Assembly (NCBI GenBank): GCA_949152475.1
Contig: OX424555.1
Span: forward strand, 22,338,868 to 22,402,867
Direction: 5' to 3'
Length of the DNA: 64,000 nt
Origin: Terebella lapidaria
Lineage: Eukaryota > Annelida > Polychaeta > Terebellida > Terebellidae
Shown here: positions 35,701-49,959 of the stretch, one piece after another
Layout of the letters: each line of letters starts with the position of its first letter
How positions within the stretch are numbered: position 1 is the first letter of the stretch
Program-made: the position numbers and the translations under genes
The notes under the pieces: generated by a model
Told to the model about the DNA's origin: nothing
The model's database searches: none
Seen by the model: the letters and a program-made list of their open reading frames with translations, nothing else

Positions 35701-38700
35701 ACTTTATATCATCAGGTAATGCTTGTTTTTAGAATGCACATATCTGAATACCATGAATGCACTTTTCACATGTTTAAAATGTCAGTACCTAAAAAGATCA
35801 CACACTTTCTATATGATAGAAAAAAATGACAAATGGCAAAAAAAAACTTTTATATTGTATTGTATATTGTTCAGGAGAAATAAGATTTTGGAGGGAACCA
35901 AATCTTTCAGTTTTCAGTCTTTTTATTGAATGGCTTATTACGTTATACAGCGGACTGATAGTTCATTTATAATTGAACAGAACCAATTCTATATTTCACC
36001 CATGTAGAAGGGAACATGCACGCAACCGAACCAGCCCCTACAGAACTCGTACTCATAATGCCAAATAGTATTATTCTGAATGGACATAATACACAATGGG
36101 GACCCATAAACTAAGTAAATATTTAAGAGTATCTCTCAGACAATAATACCCACTACAAAAGTGAACATTGGGTTATCACAGGATGAGGCTCCATGGTAGC
36201 TACAAATTCCAACTGTCAAGGGCCGTTTTGGCAACGATTCAAGTCTGGCCTTAGCGGAGTGATCCATCCGGACAACCCATACACCCCTATGCCAGAATGT
36301 AGCCGGTCCCCGTGATGCAACGGGCTCCCACTGACATAACATAGCCAGCAGACCTCATTCTGTCAGCTCGCTTCAAGATTGAGCGATTGCGGCAGTCCGT
36401 GTTACCGGCCATGTGTGTGGAGCTAGGAGCGTCCGTCCCGACAGTAGAGGGGGTGGGGGGACGGCAGATTTTGGGGGGTGGAGGAGTGCAGGCCCCAGCA
36501 ACCCGCATGCATACTGGCAGGCCAGGGAGCCAGCTAGTGAGCAAGCATTGGGGAACGAACTGGGTGTACTCAGCTTGCACAATCCAAGTTACGTTACGCC
36601 AGCGACCCACCCGCCCGCCATAGCCATCGGTAGCTGGCCAGACTTGATATCAAACAACAAGCACACACACACCCAAGTCGTGTCTGGCAGCACTGTTCAA
36701 TAGTGGAGTGTTGGCTGGCTGGCTGGGGTCTGCCAGGCCGCCCCGCCACAGTCGAGGACATTCATCCTGTGAAGGCACGCTGTCTGTCTGGCTCTGTCTG
36801 GCCTGGCCCTGCTAACCCACACACTGACAGCACGCCACGACAATAAACTATATATACCCACAAGCAGTACACTGTTTACATCCTAAAACACACCAAACCA
36901 AGCGAAGAATTTCGGTCAACTCCATTATACATCAGCATTCTAGAAGATAAGTTCAATAACACCAAAAACTTGGCCTCCCTACAAGACTAAACATCAAACT
37001 GATTCCCAAAAATAGCAGACATACACGACAAGATTGAATAAATGATGAAAATCAAACTGGTGAACCACACTAATTACATTTCCTGACATATATTTTATTT
37101 TCATGTTAATCATGTTCTAATGAATTTATACTGCCATACAAAATAGATCTTGTCAGTTGGGACTCTGTAAAAGGTGTATGAATAAATAAAACACGTAAGT
37201 TTTCTCGAGTGTTGTACGTGGCACTTCTCGCAATATAATAACACAACTTGCCTGAGAAGTTACGCTGCATATTGTCAGACAGAGTTTGGCCTAATTTGTG
37301 GACAACTACACACAACTGCAAACAAATTATTGTTTCCTCTCAAGATTTCAAACCCCAGGTTCAGCGTTGGGTGTACCACTTAACCGACATGTGATAAATG
37401 ATTGTCTGTCTTGCACTTGATTTTATGCCTTTCTCGCACTGGTCACCGGTAGCCCCACGGCAGTCTGAAAGATCTGACACTCTACCTGATATAACAATAA
37501 CTGAACAGTGACCTACAAACAGCTGCTGGTCATCTCATGAAATTGCTCCAAGGGGCATAATGGTCATATCCACCACCTTGTTATAGGCATAGGTCCTGTC
37601 TACAGAGCACCACTGCTAGCCCCTCCCTGAAAGACTGTCTCTCGGTGCTCCTCACCCACTACTACCGGTACTACAACGTGACCCTGATCCTCTTCCCACT
37701 CAGCTCTTTTGCCCATTTCCTGCTGAAAACACCCAGAACTACTCATACGAATACCATCAGAAATCTCATTTGGCTCAGGGTATTACAGATCGGACATAAA
37801 AAGCCAGGGATAGTCACAAGTTGCTTACATCCCTGGTAGTGGTGGGCTGCAGAGAGAAGTAGAGGGGTGGTGGGGCACCTGTCTATGACTGACCATGATA
37901 GTAGTATGTCCAGCTCATTGCTGGTAGTAGATGCCCTGGTCGGTCCAGGCTTCTCCTCACACATGCCCGAGTGGCCTTGTCAGGTCAAGGACTCGGACAT
38001 TATGTCACTGGCCTTGTGGCTTTGTCCCTGGCAGACCTCGCTGTCTGGGTCACTCCCTCTCTTGCTAATTGATTACCAAGGGTGTGAGGGGGTGGTAGGT
38101 TGGAAGGGTGGGGGAGAGGGTGTAGAGTAGATATGAATGGTCAGCTACTGACCAGAGAGTGCAGTAAGTCTATAGCTTATTGTGTTGTGGAGTGGAAGGA
38201 TAATCAACAACAGGACAGCAACAATGGAACATCCAAGACTATCTAGAGTAAAAAGGATACAAACAAAGCATGAAACAGCTCATTAAACGGCTCTCAAGGG
38301 TCATTATAAGGCTGATTAAATGGAATCCAATCTGGAGAATGGTCTAAGAATACTTTTTGGGACACAACTTGCACAACCATAAACATGACAAAACCACTTC
38401 AATTAATGAATTCTACTTCCCATTTTGTGCAATAGTTATCATGAATGCAACACCCGTCGATTCAATTAATTACTCGTCTGTCCACTTGGCTTTGGAAATA
38501 TGATTAACATGATCAAGTTCAGCCTCCCTGGCTGATTGAGAGAGAAGACCCTCGCCGGGAGGAGCCTAGCGTAATGCCCTGTCAGGGCCACTCACTGTGC
38601 AGATCAAACGCACATTTTTTGTCCAAGCTTTTCGGGCCTGGATAGTGCATGATTTCTAACTAAATATAAACCTTGGGAGCACAAACACGCATGTACGCGT

Positions 38701-40471
38701 GCGCGTGCACGACCTCCAAGCATCCTCGCCGGGGCGCCCGGGATACATACGCAGCTTTACGCGTCCGTTGGCGGAGGCGATGGGGGAAGGGCGAAGGGTA
38801 GAGACGGACTTGGAAGGTACAGAGAGCACAATTATACACACTCACCAATAAGTCGCCACTGGGGGGACTCGCAGTGAAACCTCAAGAGAACACATCAAAC
38901 CAACCCGTCACTACACCTCACCAACTTTAATAATTCAGAACATGTAATGTCCAATTATTCAGGCACAACAAGGCAAATCTTTTTTGGCCTTTCTTGATCC
39001 GAAGTCACTTGCCTTACACTGTCACTGTGATCACATAATATGAGTAGGAATTGAAATAATTGGTAACTTTTGATCAAGAAACCTGAAAGACCAAGTAATC
39101 AATATATGGTTTTGTTGTGGAGATTCACACACACTTGATAGAAAAACATTCAACTATTTTTTTTTCAAACAAACTTACCAATATAATAAATATCTGTAAC
39201 TCGCAGAAATGACTCTAGCCTATGTCAGACATGATTTAAATCTATATAGCAATTAATTACATCAAAATCGAATCATATGTCAGTGATACCTGTTTTCCCA
39301 GAAACATATATGTGTAGATTCAAATGACAGACACAAATACTAAAACAAATTTCCCCGATAGTTTGTCAATATAAATAAATTGCACAGTTCTGGGAAAATG
39401 TCACATTTATGTTTCATGCCTCAGCCAGATGGCACCACCGTCTGAGTCGCCATGTTTGTGACACAGACGAGACAAGTCGGGCCATCTTCAGTCTAAAACA
39501 TGAACTACTTGTATTACATATTTGCCGACATTTTGACATTTATGCGTCTATGCGACAGTAATTGTAATTCTACTTTTAGAAGTAGGTTGAAGATTTTATT
39601 TCAACTTAATTCGAAACACCCTCCATGAAATGATAAACAATTAGTTTTGTAACATTTAGCAGAAACACTATTGAAAATCAATCCTGCGCTGGACTTGATG
39701 TGGCAAAGTCTGATGTTTTGCAATGCATGTTACGTTCGGCTGACATGATGAAATCGATAGAACAACATGTAATCAATTTAAAATTTAAAGTGAGTATCAG
39801 AAAATAACCACACTGGTAATTTAAAATCCGTCTTGATTTTTTTCCCATTCATACATTTGTTCCATGTATTCATAGTTTTAAACTGGTTCATTTTTGAGAA
39901 ATTTGAAATGTTTATATCGGAAATCATTGTTGTCTAGTAGGACATAAAACAGCATCAAGACAGTGCTCGACTATCTACAAACTGTGATGCTTGCCATTGA
40001 GCAGTATTTACAATCACTGCACATTGCCATCTTCAGAATGCTGGGAAAAGTCAGGTAAATTCTTCAAGAAGAAACCCTACACATAGCACAGAAAAACCGT
40101 GACTGGTCATATTCATTTACAACATCAGTTACATCCACTCCCAAGCTGGATCTTGGTCAGTTCTGCAGCGCAGTAACAAGTTACAAATACGTCATGTTAC
40201 AGAATCATTATTACTATACTGCGGAGATTATAATTTTAATCTCAAAAGACAAAAAAAAAAAACAACTAACCGATAAAAAGTAACGAGCAATAAACAACGC
40301 TCCCACTGACAGTGCATCCAACATTACAATATTTTTCCATCGCCGACAATCATGATGAAATTGAAGTGCAAAAAAATATATATTATACTCTCTCTACTTA
40401 CTAGAAATTTGACTACATGTATGCAGGATACATCGTTTACGTGCAGAGGATATCATTGGCTGGTGACTTAC
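29711..40471 (-). other. Large intron 1 of the ZNF384/362-like gene (10.8 kb)
   Basis: No exon compatible with phase 0 on both sides was found here. There are several GC- or CpG-rich patches, around 31.2-32.2, 36.4-36.8 and 38.68-38.83 kb. Some carry CCATTTT/AAGATGG words of the kind bound by YY1, for example near 31.29 kb, and they could be enhancers or internal promoters. Many ACATGTA words, a short (TG)n run near 33.18 kb and (CA)n near 36.66 kb are present. Nothing else could be supported. Confidence 0.6.
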
Positions 40472-40536
40472 CTCCATGTTCTCCCACATGTAGATGTCGG
40501 GTCGGTCCGCCATCCTGTACCGCGGACAGAACAGGT
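40472..40536 (-). CDS. ZNF384/362-like: Exon with start codon, ZNF384/362-like gene (coding part 40472-40513)
   Basis: The minus strand shows a pyrimidine-containing acceptor ending ctttcag before 40536, then 23 nt, then ATG at 40513-40511, 14 codons (MADRPDIYMWENME) and the donor GAG|gtaagt at 40472/40471. The start context is AGGATGG, a good animal initiation context with purine at -3 and G at +4. The exon ends in phase 0, which fits the phase-0 acceptor of the next exon at 29710. No stop interrupts the 23 nt 5' of the ATG in this frame, so coding could in principle extend into an unseen upstream exon. A Met start is still the simplest reading. The assignment rests on strong splice signals and phase agreement rather than on similarity, because this short N-terminus has no recognised domain. 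Confidence 0.75.
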
Positions 40537-41205
40537 CTGAAAGTACAGAACACAGTCAGTCAGTCATCAGCCATGAACTACACCGTGTACACATGTACAG
40601 CATGGTCAACAGGCTCACCGGGCGGATATCAACTGTCAAACTTAGTTATATCCATAATACATGTATTACATTATGGGAATCAAGACACGCCAATTCAACT
40701 GTGCCCTAAATTTTAGTATGTATCGTAATTGCCATGTGGAAAAGGTAGATCGAACCACACACACACTGAAATATTTGTTTGAAACATATAAGTGGCACAG
40801 GCTCCTTATTCCTATTTTTGGCAGAAAAAAGTTTTTTAATTATGCCAAAGGATTTTTTCTTTCAAAATGTTCTTACTTATATAGGTCAAACATGATAGAA
40901 GTCTTTTTTTTCTATCCTGAAGAAATTAACGAAACCACTGACACATAACTAAAATGACGTGTTGAATTTCATAGTTATTAAAGTATTTTCTATTTGCTAT
41001 CAGATGTAGCAAGTTGTTGCACATTTTCTTTGCGAAATGCCGCCTGAAAATTTACTGTTTACATGAAATTGATATGAATAAGCATGGGTGTTGTTATACA
41101 TCTCTACGTTTACATATATATAAACTTACATATTTACATTGTCAAACAAATAATCAATATAGTCAACTGGAGCTAATAAATATCTCTACAATACCATTGC
41201 ACTTG

Positions 41206-41237
41206 AGGTCTTGACCATGTCAGGTCTTGACCATGTC
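41206..41237. repeat. Two-copy tandem repeat of a 16-17 bp word
   Basis: AGGTCTTGACCATGTC occurs twice in direct succession. Confidence 0.7.
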
Positions 41238-41750
41238 AACTTCATGTACGGTAGTGTATATTTTTGAACATATACACAGAACAAGACTGACAGGCCTTGG
41301 TATGTTTTCTTCAAAATGATGAATATGCAGATGTATCATATACATGTTATGAGGATAGTTTATTAAGTAAACGCATTGACTAAAAAGGTATACATATATA
41401 TCATACATTGTCTAGGAGCATAAATCTCTCAATCCAATTTCCTTACAACCTTTGTGGCAAAAATTGGATCTTGGATCTTTTCAGAGTCCCTTTTTTCACT
41501 CATAAAATAAACCACCTACTGCAGCTTGTCTACTAATGTGGACAAAAACGATGCCACGAAAAACACCCCAATTCATAATCCTCTTTCTAACTTGTGTTCT
41601 GTTGTTTTAATAAAACGTGTTGGAAAAACTTCCTTATCTGTTGACGTTACATAATACAGGATGAGTGCTCTTTCACAAAAAAAGGTAAATACCATTCATT
41701 TCTTCATAAAGTGTTGGTCATAAAAACGAGCAAGTCGACTGCGGCGGTGT

Positions 41751-41758
41751 GTATAAAT
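41751..41758 (+). promoter_or_regulatory. Isolated TATA-box-like motif
   Basis: TATAAATA in a GC-richer context (GTGTATAAATACGCTGCAGG). No gene is visible downstream on the plus strand. Confidence 0.15.
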
Positions 41759-44700
41759 ACGCTGCAGGCAGATGGTGGGATTTCATGCTCGGTCCATACC
41801 CCAGAGGAGTAACCGAGCGACCTGAACAACTCCGCAGCATGCTGCACACACACTGTTTGCATTGTCTACTGTCCATGCAGGCTTACGGTCACTATTTGTC
41901 AACTTTTAAATGTGCAATTTTGTTGTTCACAAACAAGTAGCCACACTCCGTGGTAGTGGACGAGGTTGCAGCGTTGGAAAAACATGACGGACAGTTACAA
42001 TGCAGCTGCAGTACGACTGAGAACATTTGACAACGAGGTGAAGGATTACAATGACTTGTTGACACCGTGGCCACAATGTTAAGGACACTGGTTTATGACC
42101 GCGGTGTGTAAGGTGATCTCACCTGAATCAACGGCAGGGTGGAAGTGGGGAGAAGTGAAATAGGCCTTCTTTTGAGAGTTCATCTTGAATGAGTTGTCCA
42201 TATTCTCGTTTGAGGATACAACTAGCGAAAACTGTCAACGATTATTGCATCCTTTTTCGGAGTTCAACACGTGCACTTCTCAACCCTAGATGGGCATGGG
42301 CCATGTCCTGAACAGATTTTCTGCATGTGCATTCACTGAACTGGATCTTTTTGTATGTTGTGCTCAGCATTAAATACTGCCTGATGTCCAACAGCAGTGT
42401 CTCACGCACACACATTTTGTAACAAGGAATGGTTCCACAAATTCAAGTGATGTGTCGTGTGTTTTTTCCCACAAATTTCCAACAAAGTTCTCACTTACAT
42501 CTGTCCCACAACGTCCCCTTTCCCTCCACTTCATGTCAATCAAGAGTTTTCCTGATCAGTTTTTATTTATCCAACAAAGTTGGGAAAAGCCTCGTTCCAG
42601 CGGGCAGGAGAACACAAAAACCTTCAGCGGCAGTATGAAGCCAGTGGTGGAACACGTAAACTCATCATCCAGTTACAGTAATCTCCTTCGCACGGACTGC
42701 ATGTCTAGTTTTTGTGCGGTGTTTGACGCTGGTCTGCCCAGTTTTCTGGGGTGGTATCCTGGTTGCTGTCGGGAGGTCGTGCTGGAGGCCAGCCTCGTGT
42801 CGGGAGGCAATGTGACACCTGGCCCTTGGGGTCGCCTCACCCAGTCCGTCCGTCCCTCCGCGGCCCGTGTCGTACCACCCTCGCGCTCACCATCCCACCG
42901 TCCATTCCTCTTCCACTCATCCACACGATAAAATGCACACCGTCCATTTCTAATTGTCAACAAGTGTATTCCTAACTGCAGTTACCATAGTTACCAAGGT
43001 GTTACCGTTGGCAGCACAAAACGTGTGGCCTGTGATTGGTTTGTTCAAGCGGATGTCACAATCTAAGGCTCATGTTGCACTCTGCTGCGAGACTGGGTGT
43101 AGTCTGGGAGACTGTGCTGACTGTTCTAGTTACTCTCACTCAGGTCTGCTGGGTGTATCCCACTGACTGATGGCTCTGGATCGGGAGGAAGCGGGGAGTG
43201 TGAGCCAGCGATACTGGATCCACAGACAATACTGGATCCATGACCATGCATGCAGGCCATACACAGGTGACACTGCCTGCATGGTCATCTCCTAGAGCTC
43301 CCTACAGGACCTACTTGACCACCTCTACGCTCACGAAAGGATTTTTCACCCCCTATATATTTCATGAGATATGTTTTTGCCTGTTGCCGTTTGTGTTGGT
43401 CTTCACATGACTCAATACCATCCTTATGTTCTACTCGAGTTATTATCAGTGCAATCTGTGACAGATTGCTCGGAATCCAGCCAAGCAGGTGGCAGACATT
43501 TCAAACAATACCGGTGTTGTCTTCTTACGCACCACCGTCTGAGAAACACGCAGTAAACAACAGAAAGATGAAAATCCACCCATCCTTCCAATGCCCCCAT
43601 CCCCCCACCCCACACCACCCCCACGAGGCAAGACACTGTTGAAGACTTGAGGGTGACCGCTAGAACTACTAGAAGTATAGTAAGTGCCCTAGTTAGATCC
43701 CAGTCCACCACAAGACATACACCATGCTCTAGCTACATCACGCCCCATCACGTACAAACCCGTCCACGGGCGAGATCAAACTTACTACCTGGGACAAAAC
43801 TGTCACCACCTCAAACCCTCCACAAGATCCAACGATCAAGTATTACTGCTCAAAGGTTAATGAGTGCGCACTGAATAAGTTATTATGTAACCCCACAGCA
43901 ACCGACATAACACAAGAAGAAGTCTCATCAGGAAATGTGACACAAGAAGAGACGGGATTGATATCGACTTGAACTATATATCTACATAGCCGACTACACT
44001 ACCTGTCTCAAACTGCACTCGCATCGCAACAATTACCGTCATGGTTGACAAAGACGTCTGTTCATGGAAAAACTTACAAGCTTAAACGATCTGTCAATAA
44101 TATTATGTAATCTAATGATTATTATATCATATTACCCACTGACGCAACTAAAAATCTATCAACTAACAGAGGCTTTAAAACAAAATTGTTACCATCAGAC
44201 AGTGTAATACTGATAATCCTGAATTACATCTAGTCTACATGCCACGTGCTAAGTTCATTTTTCTCCAGAATTAGGACAACTTTGTTTATTATCATGATAA
44301 AATAATCAGCAGACACACTGCACTTCGGAAAATGTACTTCTTTGCAATAGATGACTCTTAAAAGTGAATTCTACAAACATCTGTTCTTTTTTCTTCCTCC
44401 AGAGCAAACTACAGCTGAGGAATATCCACTTTCTGAACTGAAAATGTTCCCAATTAAAAGTCGCCTGGGAACCGAGCACAATGTGAAAGATCACAATACA
44501 CCCATTTTAGTTGTGCCTAAATGCGCATAACGTAACCCTTGTGTTGTCGTGAAAGGTCATGTAAATTTTTAAAAGCCTCCCTGGAAGGGTGAGCCTTCCA
44601 AAGTCCCAGAGGGACGGGGCAGAACAGACCGCTATAGTGACGGGCAGCTTTCCCTGCATCAACATATAACGTAGCGACCATATGGGGACCAAATCAGGTT

Positions 44701-46261
44701 AAAAGGCTAGTCTAAGATCAATGAAATTTGAAACTTATTGCAAGCGAGTGCAAGTGGGGGGCACATAGGTCATCTGAGAACCTGAATGTTCAAATAATAG
44801 AGTGAGAAGGCAAGGAATGCAGGCCAACTCATTGTAATAGGACCAGCACTATAGTGGTGATCACTAAACAATGTTTTTGATATATTTTCCAATATATTTT
44901 TAAAAAGTTCCCGGGGAAAGCCAAGTTTCTTCTACAAACATTTTATTGTCAGTGATTATGCCAATTAATTATCATTTCATTATCTCAAAAAAAAATTTCA
45001 TTGTAATATACATTTGTGATTTAACACTTTGCGTCATCATGTGTGTTATCCCTTCAGTCCAGTTATAACATTTGATACATTTCCTTTCAAGCCAATGAAA
45101 GAAACATTACCCCAAGGTCCCGACAATAAGTTAGGAAATTCAATTAATTTTTCATACATTCAGAAACTAAGAACAAAGTAACACCAGGAGAATGTGACAA
45201 TTCAAATTCTCCTGACAAAGAGATGGCATACGATATTCTCTATTGTTACAGCTGCAAACAAATTCCTTACCTGTTGTGCTCGGTTATAATTAAAGAATTA
45301 AAAAATTGTGATTTGAGATCTCATTTCCCTTCATCATGTGAAAAAACACCCCCAATTTTTTTTGTAAACAAGCTAGACATTTACTGAACTAAACACTAGT
45401 TAACAATGTGCTTCAGGTGCATTAAAATCTGAACAATACCATTCCCATCACTGCAAATAAAAAACTTGAGGTGTCAACGAAAGCATAAAAATTCCACGCC
45501 TTCCACAATTACCCCAGCCAGTTAACAACGGAGTGTCTTTTTGGACACGCCCCTTAATCCTTCCAACCATTTCAATCCTCTTCTGTCTCTGTGAATTTGA
45601 GACAGATTACCACAAATATGAGAAGCTGCACTCAAATTGATAGAAGCCAGCGTGATGAAGCAGGGTGAGGCGACACCTCGGAAAACTGAGTCTCCCGCAA
45701 CGCTATACAGGCAACAATAGCTCTTCATCTGATTGGTCAATTGGCAGCATTTCAGATTCCAAATACGGAAAAAAAAGGCGGTTCTCATTTCAGAGTGAAA
45801 TTTCATAAGTGAATTCATGTCAATAGTCTGACTGTTTCAACCCTGCTGCTCTATAATGTGCTCCGTTTCTTATATTAAGGTGGTACAGGTAAACAATTAA
45901 GCTAATCACTGCACCCCAGTATATCTTTATTGATAAACATCTTGTCAGTATTAACTTCTTTGGGAAAGATCATAATTATTAATATAACTGATCAATTTTT
46001 ATCAACACTGATATGTCCATAAAATAATATATGATAATTTTAAATTTGAATTACAGTGCTTCATAGCATGAGGTGTCTAATTTTGATGTTTCCCTCAGAC
46101 ATTAAACTCCATCTGACCTTGAAATGAAGATACCCTGTACATGTAGGCAGCATGATTATATGCAACGTAATGTCCAAAAATGTCAAACTTGAACTGGGAG
46201 GTGTCAGATTGCCTGAATGGTGAGATTCATCATCATCACGCTTATTTCTCCAGTACAAAGC

Positions 46262-46366
46262 TTGAATTTTTTCTCGAGTACTTCTTTGTACTTTTTCCAC
46301 ACAAAAATATGTATTGAATTTTTTCTCGAGTACTTTTTTGTATTTTTTCCACACAAAAATATGTAT
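46262..46366. repeat. Tandem duplication of about 53 bp (two copies)
   Basis: Both copies contain TTTTTTCTCGAGTACTT and end CCACACAAAAATATGTAT. They differ at only a few bases. Confidence 0.85.
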
Positions 46367-48721
46367 ATTATTTTACTTCAGTATGCTACTGAATTTAGAA
46401 AAAAAAAATATGCATAGAATTAAAAGAAATAATTAATCATCATAGCAGTAGTTTGACAAAATTGGATGCACCGTCCACTTTTGAATGAAGTTCTAGCACA
46501 AACACGAAATGTGAATAAACATGAACAAATTCAATAAATAAAAAGATCGATACTAATATAATTTTGTAAAGCAAGAATATTAGCTTCAATTCGTTCAATC
46601 CCTGCAATTATTCATAATAATTTAAAGTAGAATCTACCCGTTATTAAAAATAAACAACAGTTGTACCCGCTGACCTACAGACATCACCCCCAAAATACTA
46701 AAAATTTAACCATTAATATCTGTCCAGTACACTGTACGGATGTCTCCATTGATGTCACCAACAATCTTACGGAACTAACAAAACGGCAGATGTCACACTT
46801 AGACACTCCGTAACCCAAATCTCTTCTCCCAAAATCTATTGCATGTGCTGTGTGCTTAGTCCCGATTTATGACCTTTGTAGATGTTTTTCCTGGATTCTT
46901 CACAAGCTACATATATCCAGTGTTTGAAAGTCTCTGACTCCAGATCCTAGTATGCATGCCGAAGCTCTACCTGAATGAGTACAGTTGTCAATTCTTTCTC
47001 CCGTTTTTGCCTCCTACACAAACAATGACAAAATTTGCAGCTTCTTTTGATGGCAAGATTTTGCATGTTTCTTACACAGATCCTTTTTTCATATCACTAT
47101 CTTTTCATTCCTGTTCTTATGACCCAACTTCACTTGTTTCCTTGCGGTGAGAAGTGCTGAAAAAGTGGCATGGTTTTTCGAAGTGTTTTAATATTTCAGC
47201 TCGTTTGCGGCCCACTGCCGACTGACTCCCTGATGTGCGAGGCTAAAGAAAGCTCGCTGTATACACGTTGTGGCTGCTCCGCATTGCGCAACTGCTGTAG
47301 ACAGTGGCCTTGAGATGTGAAAACTGTACAAAGGGGATTGGTAAAGCCTTGCAGGGCAACACAGGCCTCCCCCTAACCAACAAAACATCTTCTCCATACC
47401 AGCCCCTCAAATAGAACATCTTTCCATTAACACGTACAAATCTACATCAACTCCCCCTCAATGTGCTAACCAATATCCTTATACAAGACAGTCCTACTGC
47501 CAAGCAGCCAGTCTGGTCCCGAGTTTTTAGCAACTTTTGAAAACTCCACAAGGCAGAGGAGAGAGCAGAGGTGCCAGTTGAGGGGTTAGAAGCTGGCCTC
47601 CATGTGCATTCCTGCTTGTTAGTAGGAGTTGTCGTCAACAACAGGCACAATCCCTGCTGCCGTGGGGGCCAAGGAGACACAATCATTACGCCACGAAGAC
47701 CACAAAAACTAACCGGCTGGCATCAGCAAGAAACCCAAGGCAGCCCAAGGGAAGAATTCCTGTCATTTCTGCTTGGTGAAGCCCTTGTCCTTCTTGCCTA
47801 CGGCACTCCCCATTCTCCCGCTGTCGACAATGACTTTTTTAAGTTCATTCCCTGTACACATCCTCTCGTAAATTCCTTGAACAAGTGGTTGTAGTTTTCT
47901 ACGCACTTTCCGCACTTTCCGTGTTCCGGGAGAGAAGATGCTAGGTCACTGAGAACAATTCCTCCACTCTAGTAGTGTATGACATCTATACCCTGTCCGC
48001 CGACCTGGGACACTATATCCAACTCCGGAACCCCACGGAATGACCCGACCCCAACCCACAAAACTCCAGTCAAACTGACAGTCCATCACACACTGATAGT
48101 CCACTATTAATGATGTTTTAACCACCAGCTTGTATGATTTTCTGATCAGTGAATTCATGTAGTGGCACAGAAATGGCCCATACAGTATTTGCTCTTTCAG
48201 AATTCTTCCAAAACATACTGAACCCACCTGAACAGAAAACACTCCCTGGAGCCTCACGTGGCACCACACATGCTCACAACTATATCATTGATTACAGGTA
48301 ATAGCTATTAATTTAATATCATACAAACATGCAATTACGATGATATACTAACCACACTCCATGTCTACAAGAAAGTGCTCCAGAATACATTTTTAATCCC
48401 CACGTCTGTACAGATGCTGTTTATCCAAAAGAACTGCGGGAGAGTCAGTAACCGATAACATATCGCTCTCTGCTATGACAGCCCAGGGGCCACCACTGGG
48501 CCGGCCGACCAACCGCTGAAAACGTACAGTCCTTCTGGATTCCCAATCAGCCAACTAAACCAAGCCATCTAGCCACGAATGAACGAATACAGAGCGAAAA
48601 AAGTGTGGGATAACGCATCAACACATTATTTTTTCTATCATCAGTCAAGAGTTGTCCGTAAGATAGCGACACTAAGCGCCCTGCACAGTGACATACAAAA
48701 CTGTGGTATTCTGGATCTGTG

Positions 48722-48740
48722 AAGGGGGGGGGGGGGGGGG
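48722..48740. repeat. Poly-G tract
   Basis: An uninterrupted run of about 18 G on the plus strand, preceded by GAAG. Confidence 0.9.
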
Positions 48741-49959
48741 TGATGGGGGGATATGGAACATGGGGAGTCAAAGAGACCGCTGGTGGCGGCAGTGGGTTCT
48801 ACGTGATCCAGTGTCCTCGTTACCAGCCGTTAATCCTGAGGAGAAATGGGACAAACCGCCTGCACCTGAGGAGGTGTACAGTGAGTGAGTGGAGCAGTCT
48901 GCTGTCTGTCTGGAGCTGACTTGAGGAGGAGGAGGAGGAGGAGAAGGAGGGGGGCAGCACTGGGAGGGAAACAGCTCATGGATCTCAAGCAGATAGCTGC
49001 TTCTACAGGTAAACACCCCGGAGATAAACAACATGTCTCTGAATTTCAACAAACCTTTAAAAAATTCCAGACTGTATGGTACACAGAGCTGAACAGCGGA
49101 TTATTCTGCTGAACTAATTTGAACAAGAACATGATCAAGATGTATGGATGATTATTCAGAAGTCCTAATCTGGGTCTCATAAGTGCACACTTCACAGGGT
49201 GAGCAGTGTCCTCTCTTCATTCACAAGTCTTTGTCCAAAAAAATCGGACCAAAAAATATCGACACAAAAACTGAACAACAGCGGTCAAAAGACAACACAA
49301 CAACACCACTAGGAAATGACGACACAGTTGCCTACCTGAGTAAGAGGGTTTTGACCAGCTCGACCGAATCATTATTCTGTTTACTGTGAATTTTCCCTAG
49401 CGACAAAACTTGTGCGTTTTGCGAATGTACGGTTTTTCTCTGCAGTGTGTGCAGCGATGATTAACTGAGAGCGACTAGGAGAGAAATGAGGAAGCGAGGA
49501 TCATGCATTAGAAGATGACTGGCTGGCTGCATGGGGTGCAAACTGATTCCTGCTATCTCCAGGCCTGTTTAGTGGACGATATTATACACCACATTTTAAA
49601 CGTCATCATGTCTCACAAAATCTAGATATTTCATTCGTGCACGCGCCCCAATGTGGATATGAAATGTGTGGGTGTAATTCAAAACTTAAGCAGTTAGGAA
49701 CATACCACGATCGCGCAAGAGGGCCGAGTTTGTTTGGTGGGGGAAGAGGGTAGGGGGGTAACTAACTGACCAAACCCCCCCACTGACACCCCCAGCTGGT
49801 TACCCTGCCTGCCCACTACCTGGATAAAGCTAGAACCTGAAGTACCCTTCATCCCTCCCATTCATGCCTTCTTCCTAACATGGGCACGGCATCTCCCCAA
49901 GCCCTGTCCTTCTCCACAGACAAGTTACGTTCTTCCACAACTCGGCGCAGCCCGCTGAG

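Larger units (their letters stand above)
20408..40536 (-). other. ZNF384/362-like: Gene span of the short (proximal) isoform, ZNF384/ZNF362/lin-29/rotund family zinc-finger factor
   Basis: Gene-level entry for four exons: 40472-40536, 29632-29710, 27604-27863 and 20408-21457. The splice phases are 0, 1 and 0, all junctions are GT-AG, and the coding sum is 1431 nt, which gives 476 residues plus a stop. The protein has a low-complexity N-terminus, six C2H2 fingers (about residues 122-289) and a Ser/Pro-rich C-terminus. The family is recognised by finger content: a CRMC first finger, FANSSYLSQH in finger 2, QLxHLQQH in finger 3, a six-residue CxxxxC with QLSNLQSH in finger 4, and an ETYLxxHM motif in the last finger. 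These features are shared by vertebrate ZNF384/ZNF362 and by the lin-29/rotund/squeeze proteins, which are nuclear sequence-specific transcription regulators. An acceptor lies just 5' of the start codon, so at least one further non-coding exon should lie upstream of 40.5 kb. Confidence 0.9.

Noticed and set aside
38656-38848. GC-rich minus-strand frames around 38.7 kb considered as an extra exon or internal promoter
   Set aside because: No splice pair with compatible phase. Promoter activity is possible but nothing beyond base composition supports it.
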